A stretch of 64,000 nucleotides of DNA from Streptomyces aculeolatus (GCF_020400605.1 NZ_JAINRD010000016.1:62001-126000), one strand, 5' to 3'. Shown: positions 28,131-37,588, counted from the first letter of the stretch. Numbers and translations are program-made. Notes: a model not told the origin generated them from the letters alone.

Positions 28131-28330
28131 AGGAAGGGGGCCGCGGCGGGATCAGGCTGTCCGGCGACCCGCACGGCTCGGGAGGGAGGGCACCGCGGCG
28201 TACCGGTCCGGGCCGATCGAGCGGCCGGGCCGCCGCTGGGGGGCGTTAATTCGGTTGCCGCGCCCGGCCGGCCGCTGCTCCACTTGCCGGGCACGGCAGA
28301 CCCATGTCCCAGGACCGAGAGGAAACGCGC

Positions 28331-28441
28331 ATGCGCGCAGCGTTCATGTCCACCCAGCAGGCCATCGCCACCTACGCAAGGGACATGTCGCTTCGTGCAC
28401 ACGCTGAACCTGGGAATCCTGGCCCATGTCGACGCCGGTAA
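28331..28441 (+). CDS. Putative leader ORF overlapping the ribosomal-protection gene
   Basis: A 36-codon ORF beginning MRAAFMSTQQ and ending with TAA at 28439-28441. GAGAGGA lies 9 bases before its ATG, a better ribosome site than that of the gene it overlaps. It runs across the GTG start of the TetM/OtrA-like gene (28395) in another frame and stops 47 bases into it, so its translation would expose or load that start. Leader-peptide control is known for erm and tetM-type genes; that this ORF is translated and regulatory is inference. Confidence 0.5.
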   Translation: MRAAFMSTQQAIATYARDMSLRAHAEPGNPGPCRRR

Positions 28442-30413
28442 GACCAGCCTGACCGAGCGGCTGCTGCACGCCGCCGGAGTCGTCGAGGAGGTCGGGAGCG
28501 TCGACGACGGCAGCACCCGCACCGACTCGCTCGCGCTGGAGCGCCGGCGCGGCATCACCATCAAGTCCGCCGTCGTCTCCTTCGCGCTCGACGGCATCAC
28601 CGTCAACCTCATCGACACGCCCGGCCACCCGGACTTCATCGCCGAGGTGGAGCGCGTGCTGCACGTGCTCGACGGCGCGGTGCTCGTGGTCTCCGCCGTG
28701 GAGGGCGTGCAGGCGCAGACGCGGGTGCTGATGCGCACGCTGCGGCGGCTGGGCATCCCCACGCTCGTCTTCGTCAACAAGACCGACCGGCGCGGCGCCC
28801 GCGACGACGCGCTGGTGCGCGACATCGCCGCGAAGCTCACGCCCGGCGCCGTCGCCATGGGCACCGTCGGCGGGCTCGGCACCCGCGCCGCCGGGTTCAC
28901 CCCGTACGGGCCGGACGACCCGGGGTTCACCGCCCGGCTGGCCGACGTCCTCGCCGGCCACGACGACGCGCTGCTCGCGGACTACGTCGCCGACGAGGCG
29001 GCGGTGACGTACCGCCGGCTGCGCAAGAGCCTCGCCGAGCAGACCGCCGGCGCGCTGGTGCACCCGGTGTACTTCGGCTCCGCCGCCACCGGCGCGGGCG
29101 TCGCCGAACTGACCGCGGGTATCGAGGAACTGCTGCCCGCGCCCGCCGGGGACCCCGACGGGCCGGCCGCGGGCACGGTCTTCAAGGTGGAGCGCGGGCC
29201 CAACGGCGAGAAGGTCGCGTACGTGCGGATGCTCGCAGGTACGGTACGCACCCGCCAGGAGCTGGCGTACGGCGACGGCGACCGCGCGCCCGTGACGGAG
29301 AAGGTCACCGGCGTCAAGGTCTTCGAGCAGGGCGCCGCGGTCCCCGCGGCCGGGGCCGGCGCGGGCCGCATCGCCCTGGTCCGGGGCCTGGAGGGGGTGC
29401 GCATCGGCGACGCGGTAGGCGCAGCGGCCGGCTCAGTCGTGGGCCGGGCGGCGGACGCGCGGCGGCACCACTTCGCGCCGCCGACGCTGGAGACGGTGGT
29501 GGTACCGGACAGGACCGCCGACCGGGGCGCGCTGCACGCGGCGCTCTTCCAGCTCGCCGAGCAGGACCCGCTGATCGCGCTGCGCCAGGACGACGTCCGG
29601 CAGGAGTTGTACGTCTCGCTCTACGGCGAGGTGCAGAAGGAGGTCATCGGGGCCACGCTCGCCGACGAGTACGGGCTGCCGGTCTCCTTCCGCGAGTCGT
29701 CCGTCATCCACGTCGAGCGGCTGGCCGGCGCGGGCGCGGCGTACGAGAAGGGCGACACCGGCACCAACCCGTTCCTGGCCACGGTCGGGCTGCGCGTGAC
29801 GCCGGCGCCGCCGGGCACGGGCGTCCGCTTCGACCTCGCGGTGGAGCTGGGCTCGATGCCGTACGCGTTCTTCAAGGCCGTCGACGACACGGTCCGCGCG
29901 ACCCTGCACCAGGGCCTGTACGGCTGGGAGATCCCGGACGTGCGGGTGACCATGACCCACTCCGGCTACTGGCCCCGGCAGAGCCACGCCCACCAGGGCT
30001 TCAGCAAGGCCATGTCGAGCACCGGCGCCGACTTCCGCGGCATCACGCCGCTGGTGCTGGCGGACGCGCTGAAGCGGGCGGGCACGCGGGTGTGCGAGCC
30101 GGTGCAGCGGTTCCGGCTGGAGGCGCCCGAGGACGCGGTGCCCGCGCTGTGGCCGGTGTTCGCGGCGCTGGCGGCGGTGGTCGACGGGCAGGAGGTGCGC
30201 GGCGGGGTCGCGGTGCTGGAGGGCGAGGTGCCGGCGGCGCGGGTGCACGGGCTGGAGCGGCGGCTGCCGGGGCTGACCCGGGGCGAGGGCGTGCTGGAGA
30301 CCTCCTTCGGCCGCTACCGGGCCGTGCGCGGACCGGCCCCGGTCCGGCCGCGCACCGACCACAACCCGCTGGACCGCAAGGAGTACCTGCTGCACGTCCA
30401 GCGGAGGGTGTGA
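28395..30413 (+). CDS. TetM/OtrA-like ribosomal protection protein (translational GTPase)
   Basis: An EF-G-like GTPase that would displace tetracyclines from the ribosome. Of 672 residues the G domain shows AHVDAGKTSLTERL (from residue 10), RGITIKSAV, DTPGHPDF and NKTD. Later come domain IV (GVRFDLAVELGSMPYAF, GLYGWEIPDVRVTMTHSGYW) and a C-terminal LNRKEYLLHV-type end seen in OtrA. The GTG at 28395 is placed by family homology (the family starts with a short residue run before LGILAHVDAG). Its site AGGGA is rather distant. It could protect against a self-made or foreign ribosome inhibitor; resistance is not proven by sequence. Confidence 0.88.
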   Translation: MHTLNLGILAHVDAGKTSLTERLLHAAGVVEEVGSVDDGSTRTDSLALERRRGITIKSAVVSFALDGITVNLIDTPGHPDFIAEVERVLHVLDGAVLVVSAVEGVQAQTRVLMRTLRRLGIPTLVFVNKTDRRGARDDALVRDIAAKLTPGAVAMGTVGGLGTRAAGFTPYGPDDPGFTARLADVLAGHDDALLADYVADEAAVTYRRLRKSLAEQTAGALVHPVYFGSAATGAGVAELTAGIEELLPAPAGDPDGPAAGTVFKVERGPNGEKVAYVRMLAGTVRTRQELAYGDGDRAPVTEKVTGVKVFEQGAAVPAAGAGAGRIALVRGLEGVRIGDAVGAAAGSVVGRAADARRHHFAPPTLETVVVPDRTADRGALHAALFQLAEQDPLIALRQDDVRQELYVSLYGEVQKEVIGATLADEYGLPVSFRESSVIHVERLAGAGAAYEKGDTGTNPFLATVGLRVTPAPPGTGVRFDLAVELGSMPYAFFKAVDDTVRATLHQGLYGWEIPDVRVTMTHSGYWPRQSHAHQGFSKAMSSTGADFRGITPLVLADALKRAGTRVCEPVQRFRLEAPEDAVPALWPVFAALAAVVDGQEVRGGVAVLEGEVPAARVHGLERRLPGLTRGEGVLETSFGRYRAVRGPAPVRPRTDHNPLDRKEYLLHVQRRV

Positions 30414-30563
30414 GGACGTGTTCGACGTCGCCGCCTTCCGGCTGCGGGGAAGACCGGAGCACACGCGGCCTGAAGGCCCGACCGGCCTGCGACTATTGAG
30501 TGCGGGCAGACCGCTGGGGGATGGCAGACCCGTCGGACATCCGACCGGAGAAGGGCGAGCAGA

Positions 30564-31019
30564 GTGAAGATCGTGGTGGACGACCTGTCCGGCCCGGAGA
30601 TCGCCGGGTTCCTCGACGAACACGTCCGGCAGATGCGGTCCATCACGCCTCTGGAGAGCAAGCACGCGCTCGATCTCGATGAGCTCCGCAGACCCGGTGT
30701 CACGTTCTGGTCGGTCGTGGACGGTGACACCCTGGTGGGCTGCGGTGCGGTCAAGAAGCTGGACGCGGGGCACGCGGAGCTGAAGTCGATGCGCACCACG
30801 CCGATGCGTAAGCGAAGCGGGATCGCGTCCCGGCTGCTGGAGCACATCATCACCGAGACCAGGGCCATGGGGTTCACCCGGCTGAGCCTGGAGACCGGCG
30901 CGGCCGAGTTCTTTCTGCCCGCCCGGAAGCTCTACGGGAAGTTCGGGTTCATCGAGTGCGGACCGTTCGCGGACTACCGACCCGACCCCAACAGTACGTT
31001 CATGACAATGACCCTCTGA
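30564..31019 (+). CDS. GNAT-family N-acetyltransferase
   Basis: A 151-residue GNAT acetyltransferase similar to YsnE/ElaA-size enzymes. Motif A contains LKSMRTTPMRKRSGIASRLL (acetyl-CoA pyrophosphate loop R-x-x-G-I-A), motif B LSLETGAAEFFLPARKLYGK, and the end is FGFIECGPFADYRPDPNS. The GTG start at 30564 is in register with the conserved N-terminus. The substrate is unknown; proximity to the ribosomal-protection gene is noted but may be chance. Confidence 0.85.
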   Translation: MKIVVDDLSGPEIAGFLDEHVRQMRSITPLESKHALDLDELRRPGVTFWSVVDGDTLVGCGAVKKLDAGHAELKSMRTTPMRKRSGIASRLLEHIITETRAMGFTRLSLETGAAEFFLPARKLYGKFGFIECGPFADYRPDPNSTFMTMTL

Positions 31020-31159
31020 ATAATCTCGGTCCGTAGGTCTTGGCCACTACTCAGACCGGGGATGCCGACCGGTTACCACGTGCTGAACGCCTGAATGTGG
31101 GATGCCACCCGGCCTGTGACTGCACTGCCGTTGTCAGACTCCCCTGCCAGTATCGCTGC

Positions 31160-32914
31160 ATGGGGTTCTTCGACGATCTGGTCTTCCCGGAGGAACCGGC
31201 TGGGGAACGGGCCGTGTTGGTCCGGCTCGGCCCGCCGGATGAGGAGGCGGGGAGGTATGCGCCGCCGGTCGATTGGTACGCCCCGGCGCTGGTGCCGCAG
31301 CTTGCCGCGGTCGGGGCGGGCCCGCAGGCCAGGGTGGTGATGACAGGGTGGTCCGTCTGGCCTGGAGCAGCCACGCTGCATCTGGCCGTGTTCCGCAGGG
31401 CGTGCCGGCGGAACGCGGATCCAGGGCGGCAGTCCGGCCTGCGTGTGGGCATGCTCTTCTCCGATGGCCGCCGTGTCACTTCGCTGGACGGCACGGTGCA
31501 GCGGAGGGTGCGGTACATGACGCCTCAAGGCCTACCGGTCGACGCGGCCACGGAGCAGGCGACCGGTCTGATCCCGCTGGACACCGGGCTGCAGCAGACC
31601 CGCCGGTCTGTGTTCAAGACGGACGTCGACCTCTATCTACCGGAACTCCCGCCGCCGGGCGGGACGCAGTTGGTGGTCGAGTGGCCGGACGAGGCCGTGG
31701 CCGAGACCCGCATCGCCGTCGACGCGGCGGCCTTGCATGCTGCGGCAGGGACGGCGCTGGAGGTCTGGCCGGGGCTCGAGCCCGTGGACCTGTCCGGGCC
31801 GCCGGGCGCACTCGCGTCCGTGGAGTTCAGCGGCCCGCCCCGGTTCCTCGCCCCGCCCCTGACCCGCCACCAGCGTCAGACGCTCCGCCGCCAGGAAGAG
31901 GAGCGCCGCCGCTATGTGCCGCGGGCCGACTGGCAGGAGATGCGCTGGCAGGATTGGTCGGACGCCGCGGTGATACGAGCCAGGCTGGACGGAGGTGCCC
32001 CGGCCGACACCGCCGTAGGCTGGCACGGCGCCACCCCGCTGCACCTCGCGGCCGAGCACGGGTCGGGGGAAGCGGTGGCCGCGCTCCTCCCCCAGGTCAC
32101 GCAGGTCGACGTACGCGACGACGACGGGCGCACCCCGTTGTGGTTCGCCGCGTGCAGTGTGGACGAAGGCAGCATCCGCGCGCTGCTCGACGCAGGTGCC
32201 GATGTGTGGACGCCGCAGCTCGGGCCCTGGTCGCCGGGCAGGCTGCTGCTCACGACTCCGCTCGCGCAGCTCGTGGCGGACCTGCCGGACTCGGTGTTGC
32301 CCTCCGTGGAGGAAGCCGGCGCCTTCCAGGCGGCGGACGTGCTCATCGCGGCCTTCGGCGAGCGAGAGCTCTGGGTGGAAGGACTCGGTATCGCTTTCGT
32401 ACGGGGCCTGAACGAGGACGAGCTGATCCGGCGGTTGGGCGCCGACCCCGCGCAGTGCCCGCGGGCAGCCCCGGAGGAGGCCCCGTTCGACCCCACGGAC
32501 CACGAGGAGTCCCTGCGCTTCGTGGGCGTCACGAGCGTGCCGGGCAGACCGGGAGGCTGCGTGCTCACGCAGCAGGGGTACGTGCCCAGCGACAACGCCG
32601 TGCTGCGGGCGATATCCCGGGGGACCTCCGCGTACGGCATCTACTACAACCCGAAGGGCGGCACTTTCGGCACCCTGGCCCGCGACGGTGAGATCGCGGA
32701 CAGCGAGGAGATCGGGCTGCCGCCGGCCGAGCAGGACCCGCCCTCCCACTGGCACTTCCGCTTCTGGCAGCGCGGGCGCACCTTTCCGTACGGCGCCAAC
32801 ACGCTCGCCTACGGCTGCGCCGCGGCCGGTCTGAAGATCAGCGACGGTCGGCAGGCAGCCGACCACGGCACTCCGCGCCGCTGGGTGGCACTGCCACGGG
32901 AACTCCGGGCGTGA
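31160..32914 (+). CDS. Ankyrin-repeat protein, function unknown
   Basis: A 584-residue soluble protein. Residues 1-230 form a beta-rich region (WYAPALVPQLAAVGAGPQ, VDVDLYLPELPPPGG-like strands) of no family I can name. A charged helix QTLRRQEEERRRYVPRADWQ links to ankyrin-like repeats (ATPLHLAAEHGSGEAVAALL and GRTPLWFAACSVDEGSIRAL, about 290-350). The C-terminal part has conserved-looking YGIYYNPKGGTFG. The ATG at 31160 precedes GFFDDLVFPEE; in-frame sequence upstream lacks coding character. Its codons are a little less G+C-biased than those of neighbours, which may mean acquisition. Confidence 0.7.
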   Translation: MGFFDDLVFPEEPAGERAVLVRLGPPDEEAGRYAPPVDWYAPALVPQLAAVGAGPQARVVMTGWSVWPGAATLHLAVFRRACRRNADPGRQSGLRVGMLFSDGRRVTSLDGTVQRRVRYMTPQGLPVDAATEQATGLIPLDTGLQQTRRSVFKTDVDLYLPELPPPGGTQLVVEWPDEAVAETRIAVDAAALHAAAGTALEVWPGLEPVDLSGPPGALASVEFSGPPRFLAPPLTRHQRQTLRRQEEERRRYVPRADWQEMRWQDWSDAAVIRARLDGGAPADTAVGWHGATPLHLAAEHGSGEAVAALLPQVTQVDVRDDDGRTPLWFAACSVDEGSIRALLDAGADVWTPQLGPWSPGRLLLTTPLAQLVADLPDSVLPSVEEAGAFQAADVLIAAFGERELWVEGLGIAFVRGLNEDELIRRLGADPAQCPRAAPEEAPFDPTDHEESLRFVGVTSVPGRPGGCVLTQQGYVPSDNAVLRAISRGTSAYGIYYNPKGGTFGTLARDGEIADSEEIGLPPAEQDPPSHWHFRFWQRGRTFPYGANTLAYGCAAAGLKISDGRQAADHGTPRRWVALPRELRA

Positions 32915-33102
32915 CGGTAACCAGACGTACTCGTCCACCCTCTGCCTGGGCACCACGATCGTGGGACCGGGCGCGGAGGCTCCGTCCCCGCCCACGCCCC
33001 ACGGGCTGATCCGGTGGCCCGAGGCTGCTTTCGCACGCCCTCGGTGACGCGGCAAAGCAGGTGCCGGGCCGGGGCCGCCGGGTGCCGAACGATCGCTGAG
33101 TG

Positions 33103-33144
33103 GCGGTACGGGTGCGGGGTGGTGGCCTCCCGTACCCGTACCGC
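33103..33144. terminator. Bidirectional terminator between convergent genes
   Basis: Sixteen-base arms GCGGTACGGGTGCGGG and CCCGTACCCGTACCGC with one G-T pair around a 10-base loop, between the ankyrin gene and the GH89 gene. Confidence 0.7.
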
Positions 33145-33170
33145 GGCTTCGTGCCCCGCGGGGGCGCCGC

Positions 33171-35432
33171 TCAGCGTGTGAGGGCGGCGAGCGGGTCGCG
33201 GGACAGGACGCGCACCGCTTCCCCGGCCAGCCGGCGGATGTCGCCGCGCGGCTTCTCCGGGTAGCTGTCGCGGCGGCGCGCCCAGGCGTCCTCGTAGGCG
33301 AACCAGTCGACGGCCTCCGGCTCCGCTCCGGTCTCCAGCGCCGTGTCGAGCGTGGCGAAGTAGGTCTTCCAGCGGCTGTGGTAGAAGTCGCCGAGCAGGC
33401 CCTGCCATTCGCGGTTCGCGTAGTCGTGCAGCCCGGCCTCGCTGCCGGCGCGCGGGCCCCAGGTGGTGATCAGCGAGCGCGCGTCGTACTCCAGCCGGTC
33501 CCGTTCGGCGCGGTCGGCGCCCCAGGCGCGGGCCTCGGCGAGATACCGGCCGAGCAGGTGCTGCGGGTCGGTGCCCACCACGCGGTCCAGCAGCCGGATC
33601 AGCTCCAGCCAGGCGGAGGTCAGCTCGCGCAGCGCGCCGCGGTCGCCGGCCTCGTACGCCTCCTTGATCCGCGCCAGCAGCGGGCGGCTGCGGTTGGCGA
33701 GGGCCTGCCTGGTGACGTCCATGAGGTCGTAGCGGTACGCGGCGGAGCCGCGCAGCCCGGGGGCGACGGCGAGGAGTCCGGTGAGCGCGCCGTCGAAGGC
33801 GGCGATGTCGTAGCGGTCCTGCTGCGGGCTCCAGGCGGCGGCGCTGCGGACGTCGAGGCCGGGGCGGGCGCAGAAGAGGCTGTCGGCGCCCTCGCTCCAG
33901 GAGTCGGCGCGCGTGGTGCCGTACGCGGTCTCGCGCAGCACCTGCCAGGCGGCGGCCGCGTGCTCGTCCTCGGCGCCGTAGCGTGCGGTGGCGTACTCGC
34001 GGAACCAGTCGTCGAGGTCGATCCGGCCCGGGGTCCAGGCGAGTTCGGTGAGCAGCGACATCGCGGCGGGGTTGTTGTCGGCGCCCTCGGGCATCATGGC
34101 GATGCCGGCGAGCGCGCTGCCCGGCTTGTCGCGCCAGGCGGGGTACAGCTCGGCCCAGTCGGGGGCGTTGGCGCCGAGGGGGGTGTGGCCGCCGAAGTTC
34201 CAGATGGCGCCGAAGGCGTAGGGGGTGCCGAGCCAGTCCGCCTCGCGGTCGGTGACGGTCGGGAAGCGGTCGGAGAGGCCGTCGAGGATGAGCATGCGGT
34301 CGCGGTCGATGGCGTCGAGCATCTCCCGGCGCGGGTTGGTCTGCCAGCCGAGTATCGCCCAGAGGGCGTCGGGGTGGGCGCGCCGCAGCGCGGCCTCGAC
34401 GGCGCGGGCGGCGTCGCCCACGGGCACGTCGCCGGGGTCGCCGCCCTCGTGCAGCAGGTCCATCTTGTACAGGCCCGCGGGGCCGAGCAGGTCGCGCTGG
34501 TGGCCGTAGAACGCGGCGGCGACCTCGGCGAAGCGCGGGTCGCGGGGGTCGAGCCAGCCGGGGCGCTCGAAGCCGACCCAGCCGCCCTGCGGGACGACGT
34601 GGGCGCCGGGGTTCTTCTCGGCGAAGCCGTCGGGGACGGTGCCGAAGTAGCCGGGGAGCACGGGGGTCATGCCCAGCTCGCGGATGCGCGCGGTGATGCG
34701 GGCGCCCAGTTCGGCGCGCAGCCGCAGCAGCCGGGCGGAGACGGGGCCGCCGAAGTAGGCCATGTTCTGCAGCAGCCACCAGGGCTGGTGCGCGGGGGCG
34801 GGGATCCAGGCGCGCATCTCCTCGTCGGAGTAGCCGAAGGCGCGGAAGGTCTCGTAGTAGACGGCGTCGGTGCCGACGCAGACCAGCACCTCGTTGACAC
34901 CGTGCAGCGCGAGCACGTCGAGGGCGCGTTCCCAGGCGGCGAAGTCGCGGTAGGCGCCGGTGTAGCCCTCGTTGGTGTCGTTGTAGGCGAAGCGGTGCGG
35001 CACGTGCGCCTCGCCGGACAGCGGGGCGGCGGGGGCGGGCAGCAGTGCGGGCAGGTCGAGTTGGTCGCCGTTCCAGGAGATGTGCGCGCGGGCGGTGCGC
35101 TTGAGGTACGCGCCGGCACCGGTGAGCAGCGCGCCGGTGCCGGTGGCGGCCACGGCGATGCGGCCGCGGGTGCCGGTGACGCGGTAGCGGTCGGGGCCGC
35201 CGGCGGGGAGGAGGGTCAGCTCGAACTGCCGGTGGTGGCCGGGCAGCAGCCGGGCGAGGGCCCGGCGGGCGCCCGCGGTGCCGTCGCCGCCGCTGCCGTC
35301 GCCGGCCGCCGCGGCGTACGCGCCGTCCGCGCCGCGCGCTGCCGCCGGGGCGGCGAGGCCCAGGGCCGGCAGCAGCACCGCGCCGCCGGCGATCGACGTC
35401 CCTGCCAGGAAGTGCCTGCGGTTCACGCTCAT
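33171..35432 (-). CDS. Alpha-N-acetylglucosaminidase (GH89, NAGLU-like), Tat-exported
   Basis: Hydrolyses terminal alpha-linked GlcNAc, as in heparan sulfate or mucin glycans. The 753-residue protein begins with a Tat-like signal (NRRHFLAG, then a hydrophobic Ala-rich stretch to about residue 33). It has the NAGLU layout: a small N-terminal domain, the catalytic barrel with HQPWWLLQNMAYFGGPVS, TPVLPGYFGTVPDGF, YKMDLLHEGGDPGD and WNFGGHTPLGANAPDW, and a helical C-terminal domain (about 480-750). The ATG at 35432 has GGAGGAA upstream. It follows a Gfo/Idh gene and a DeoR gene on the same strand, forming an amino-sugar utilisation operon. Confidence 0.93.
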   Translation of the reverse strand: MSVNRRHFLAGTSIAGGAVLLPALGLAAPAAARGADGAYAAAAGDGSGGDGTAGARRALARLLPGHHRQFELTLLPAGGPDRYRVTGTRGRIAVAATGTGALLTGAGAYLKRTARAHISWNGDQLDLPALLPAPAAPLSGEAHVPHRFAYNDTNEGYTGAYRDFAAWERALDVLALHGVNEVLVCVGTDAVYYETFRAFGYSDEEMRAWIPAPAHQPWWLLQNMAYFGGPVSARLLRLRAELGARITARIRELGMTPVLPGYFGTVPDGFAEKNPGAHVVPQGGWVGFERPGWLDPRDPRFAEVAAAFYGHQRDLLGPAGLYKMDLLHEGGDPGDVPVGDAARAVEAALRRAHPDALWAILGWQTNPRREMLDAIDRDRMLILDGLSDRFPTVTDREADWLGTPYAFGAIWNFGGHTPLGANAPDWAELYPAWRDKPGSALAGIAMMPEGADNNPAAMSLLTELAWTPGRIDLDDWFREYATARYGAEDEHAAAAWQVLRETAYGTTRADSWSEGADSLFCARPGLDVRSAAAWSPQQDRYDIAAFDGALTGLLAVAPGLRGSAAYRYDLMDVTRQALANRSRPLLARIKEAYEAGDRGALRELTSAWLELIRLLDRVVGTDPQHLLGRYLAEARAWGADRAERDRLEYDARSLITTWGPRAGSEAGLHDYANREWQGLLGDFYHSRWKTYFATLDTALETGAEPEAVDWFAYEDAWARRRDSYPEKPRGDIRRLAGEAVRVLSRDPLAALTR

Positions 35433-35465
35433 CGGTTTTCCTCCGGGGAGGTCGGTGATCGGGCC

Positions 35466-36683
35466 TCAGTGCTGGTGCGCGGGCCGGCGCTGGCCGGCCG
35501 CGAAGTACTCCGCGAGTTCGGGGTCGGGGGGCGGCACGTCGTACGCCGTGCCGCCCGAGCGCAGCGACCGGGTCGCGAGCACGCCCGCGGCGACGCTCAT
35601 CCGGGCGGCCAGCGGCGAGGTGTCCGTGGCGTCGCCGAGGCGGACGAAGCGGCAGAACTCGGCGATGACGCGGTCGTCGGCCCGGCCGTGCGCGCCCTCG
35701 GCGGCGGGCACGCGGTGGATGGCGTCCGCGCCTGGGCGGTAGCCGGAGGGCCCGGTGTGCCAGACGCGGACCTCGTCGCCGGGGCGGTCGCCGAAGTTCT
35801 CCAGCCGGCCCTCGGTGCCGATGACGGTGTAGCTGCGCCAGTAGTCGGGGCTGAAGTGGCACTGCTGGTAGGCCGCGATGACGCCGTTGTCCAGGCGCAT
35901 GTTCATCACGGAGACGTCCTCCACGTCGACCACCGGGTTCAGGTCGCGGCGCGCGGCGGGCGGCCAGGTGTCGTCCCGGAGCCGGCCCGCGGGGCGCGGG
36001 GTGCCGGGCGGGCGGCGTGGCAGGTCGCCGTAGAGCATCAGGGCGCCGAGGGCGTGCACGCGGCTGGTGTAGCCGCCGGCGAGCCAGTGCACGACATCGA
36101 TGTCGTGGGCGGCCTTCTGCACCAGCAGCCCGGTGGTGCGGCGGCGTTCCGCGTGCCAGTCCTTGAAGTAGTAGTCGCCGCCGTACGCGACGAAGTGCCG
36201 CACCCACACGGTGCGCGGCGCGCCGATGTCGCCGCGCGCGATGATGTCGCGCATCAGCCGGACGACGCCCGCGTGCCGCATGGTGTCCCCCACGTACAGC
36301 GGCGAGCCCGTCTCGTACGCGGTGCGCAGGATCGCGTCGCACTGCTCGACGGTGATGCCGAGGGGCTTCTCGACGAAGACCGGCTTGCCGGCTTCGAGCG
36401 CGGCGCGGGCGACGGCCGCGTGGGTGTCGTCGGGGGTGGCGACGATGACCGCGTCCACGCCGTCGGCGTCCGCGGCGTCGAGGAGCCGGCGGTGGTCGGC
36501 GTACGCGACGGCGCCGGGGAAGCGCTCGGCGACGCCCGCGCGCACCACCGGGTCGGTGTCGGCGACGGCGGCCACGACGGAGCCCACGCCCGGCCGGTGG
36601 GCGGCGTCGGCGAGGTTGCCGCGCAGCCCGAGGCCGACGATGCCCAGCCGCAGGTCCGTCACGATGCTCCCGCGCCCGCTCAT
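35466..36683 (-). CDS. Gfo/Idh/MocA-family oxidoreductase
   Basis: A 405-residue NAD(P)-dependent dehydrogenase. The Rossmann N-terminus is LRLGIVGLGLRGNLADAA, with AVIVATPDDTHAAVA and the signature EKPLGI. The C-terminal domain contains VQKAAHDIDVVHWLAGG, which includes the lysine/aspartate/histidine typical of the family. It probably oxidises a sugar or amino-sugar derivative released by the GH89 enzyme, or works as a NAD-dependent glycosidase relative (GH109-like); I cannot tell which. The ATG at 36683 overlaps the DeoR stop (ATGA). Confidence 0.87.
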   Translation of the reverse strand: MSGRGSIVTDLRLGIVGLGLRGNLADAAHRPGVGSVVAAVADTDPVVRAGVAERFPGAVAYADHRRLLDAADADGVDAVIVATPDDTHAAVARAALEAGKPVFVEKPLGITVEQCDAILRTAYETGSPLYVGDTMRHAGVVRLMRDIIARGDIGAPRTVWVRHFVAYGGDYYFKDWHAERRRTTGLLVQKAAHDIDVVHWLAGGYTSRVHALGALMLYGDLPRRPPGTPRPAGRLRDDTWPPAARRDLNPVVDVEDVSVMNMRLDNGVIAAYQQCHFSPDYWRSYTVIGTEGRLENFGDRPGDEVRVWHTGPSGYRPGADAIHRVPAAEGAHGRADDRVIAEFCRFVRLGDATDTSPLAARMSVAAGVLATRSLRSGGTAYDVPPPDPELAEYFAAGQRRPAHQH

Positions 36684-37492
36684 GCCCGCACCACGGACAT
36701 CCCCTTGTCCTCGAACGCGCGCGCCTTGTCCGCCGCCCGGTCGTCCGTGACGAGCACGTCGATGTCCGCCGGCGGGCAGATCCGGGCGAAGGTGCGCACG
36801 CCGAGCTTGGTGGAGTCGGCGACCACGACGAGCTTGGCGGCCTGGGCGGCGAGCAGCGCGTTGATGCTCGCCTCGTGCTCGTCGCGGGCGCTGGCGCCGT
36901 GCTCGGCGTCCACGGCGTCGGCGCCGACGAACGCGATGTCGAGGCGGATCTCGCGCAGGATGTGGCCGGCGAGCGGGCCGACCAGCTCGTACGAGGACGG
37001 CATGGCGACGCCGCCGGACACGACGACCTTCACGCTGCGCCGCACGGCCAGCTCGGCGGCGATGTTGAGCGCGTTGGTGACGACGGTGACGGCGGGCTGC
37101 CCGTCGCCGCGGGCGGCATCCGGCGGCCCGCCCTCGCCGTCGCCCCAGTCGGCGCGGGCGGCGAGCGCGCGGGCCACCGCGGCGGTGGTGGTGCCGCCGT
37201 TGAGGCCGACGACCATGCCGCGCCCGACCATCGCCGCCGCGGCCCGGCCGATGCGCTCCTTCTCGGCGGCGTCCCGCCCCGCGCGGTGGCGCAGCGGCAG
37301 GTCGTACGCCACGTCGTTCGGCACGGCGCCGCCACGGGTGCGGACCAGCAGCTGCTGCTCGGCCAACTGGTCCAGATCGCGCCTGATGGTCGCCGCGGAC
37401 ACGGCCACCTCGACCGCCACGGCCTCCACGTCGAGCCGGCCGCGCTCGGCCAGCAGCCGCAGCAGCGCACCGTGCCGTTCGTGCTGGTTCAA
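36680..37492 (-). CDS. DeoR-family sugar regulator
   Basis: A 270-residue DeoR-type repressor. The N-terminal HTH reads ERHGALLRLLAERGRLDVEA, then VSAATIRRDLDQLAEQQLL and RGGAV. The DeoR effector domain has GLNGGTTTAAVARAL and VVVADSTKLG. It carries a polar insert of about 20 residues (WGDGEGGPPDAARGDG). The start is at 37492. It is first in the operon with the Gfo/Idh and GH89 genes and divergent from the SIS gene, so it probably controls both directions through the intergenic ATGCTTG repeats. A phosphorylated amino sugar is the likely effector. Confidence 0.9.
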   Translation of the reverse strand: MNQHERHGALLRLLAERGRLDVEAVAVEVAVSAATIRRDLDQLAEQQLLVRTRGGAVPNDVAYDLPLRHRAGRDAAEKERIGRAAAAMVGRGMVVGLNGGTTTAAVARALAARADWGDGEGGPPDAARGDGQPAVTVVTNALNIAAELAVRRSVKVVVSGGVAMPSSYELVGPLAGHILREIRLDIAFVGADAVDAEHGASARDEHEASINALLAAQAAKLVVVADSTKLGVRTFARICPPADIDVLVTDDRAADKARAFEDKGMSVVRA

Positions 37493-37512
37493 CCCGTATC
37501 CTCCCAGCTAGA

Positions 37513-37529
37513 ATGCTTGAAGATGCTTG
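37513..37529. promoter_or_regulatory. Tandem ATGCTTG repeats, candidate DeoR operator
   Basis: ATGCTTG occurs at 37513-37519 and 37523-37529, exactly 10 bases apart, on one face of the helix, and an inverted partial copy (AGCAT) follows near 37542. The sites lie in the A+T-rich divergent region between the DeoR and SIS genes. Confidence 0.5.
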
Positions 37530-37588
37530 GAATTCTGCCTTAGCATGCACGATTGAACAATGGTTCTCACACAGGGCGGGCGATTGAC

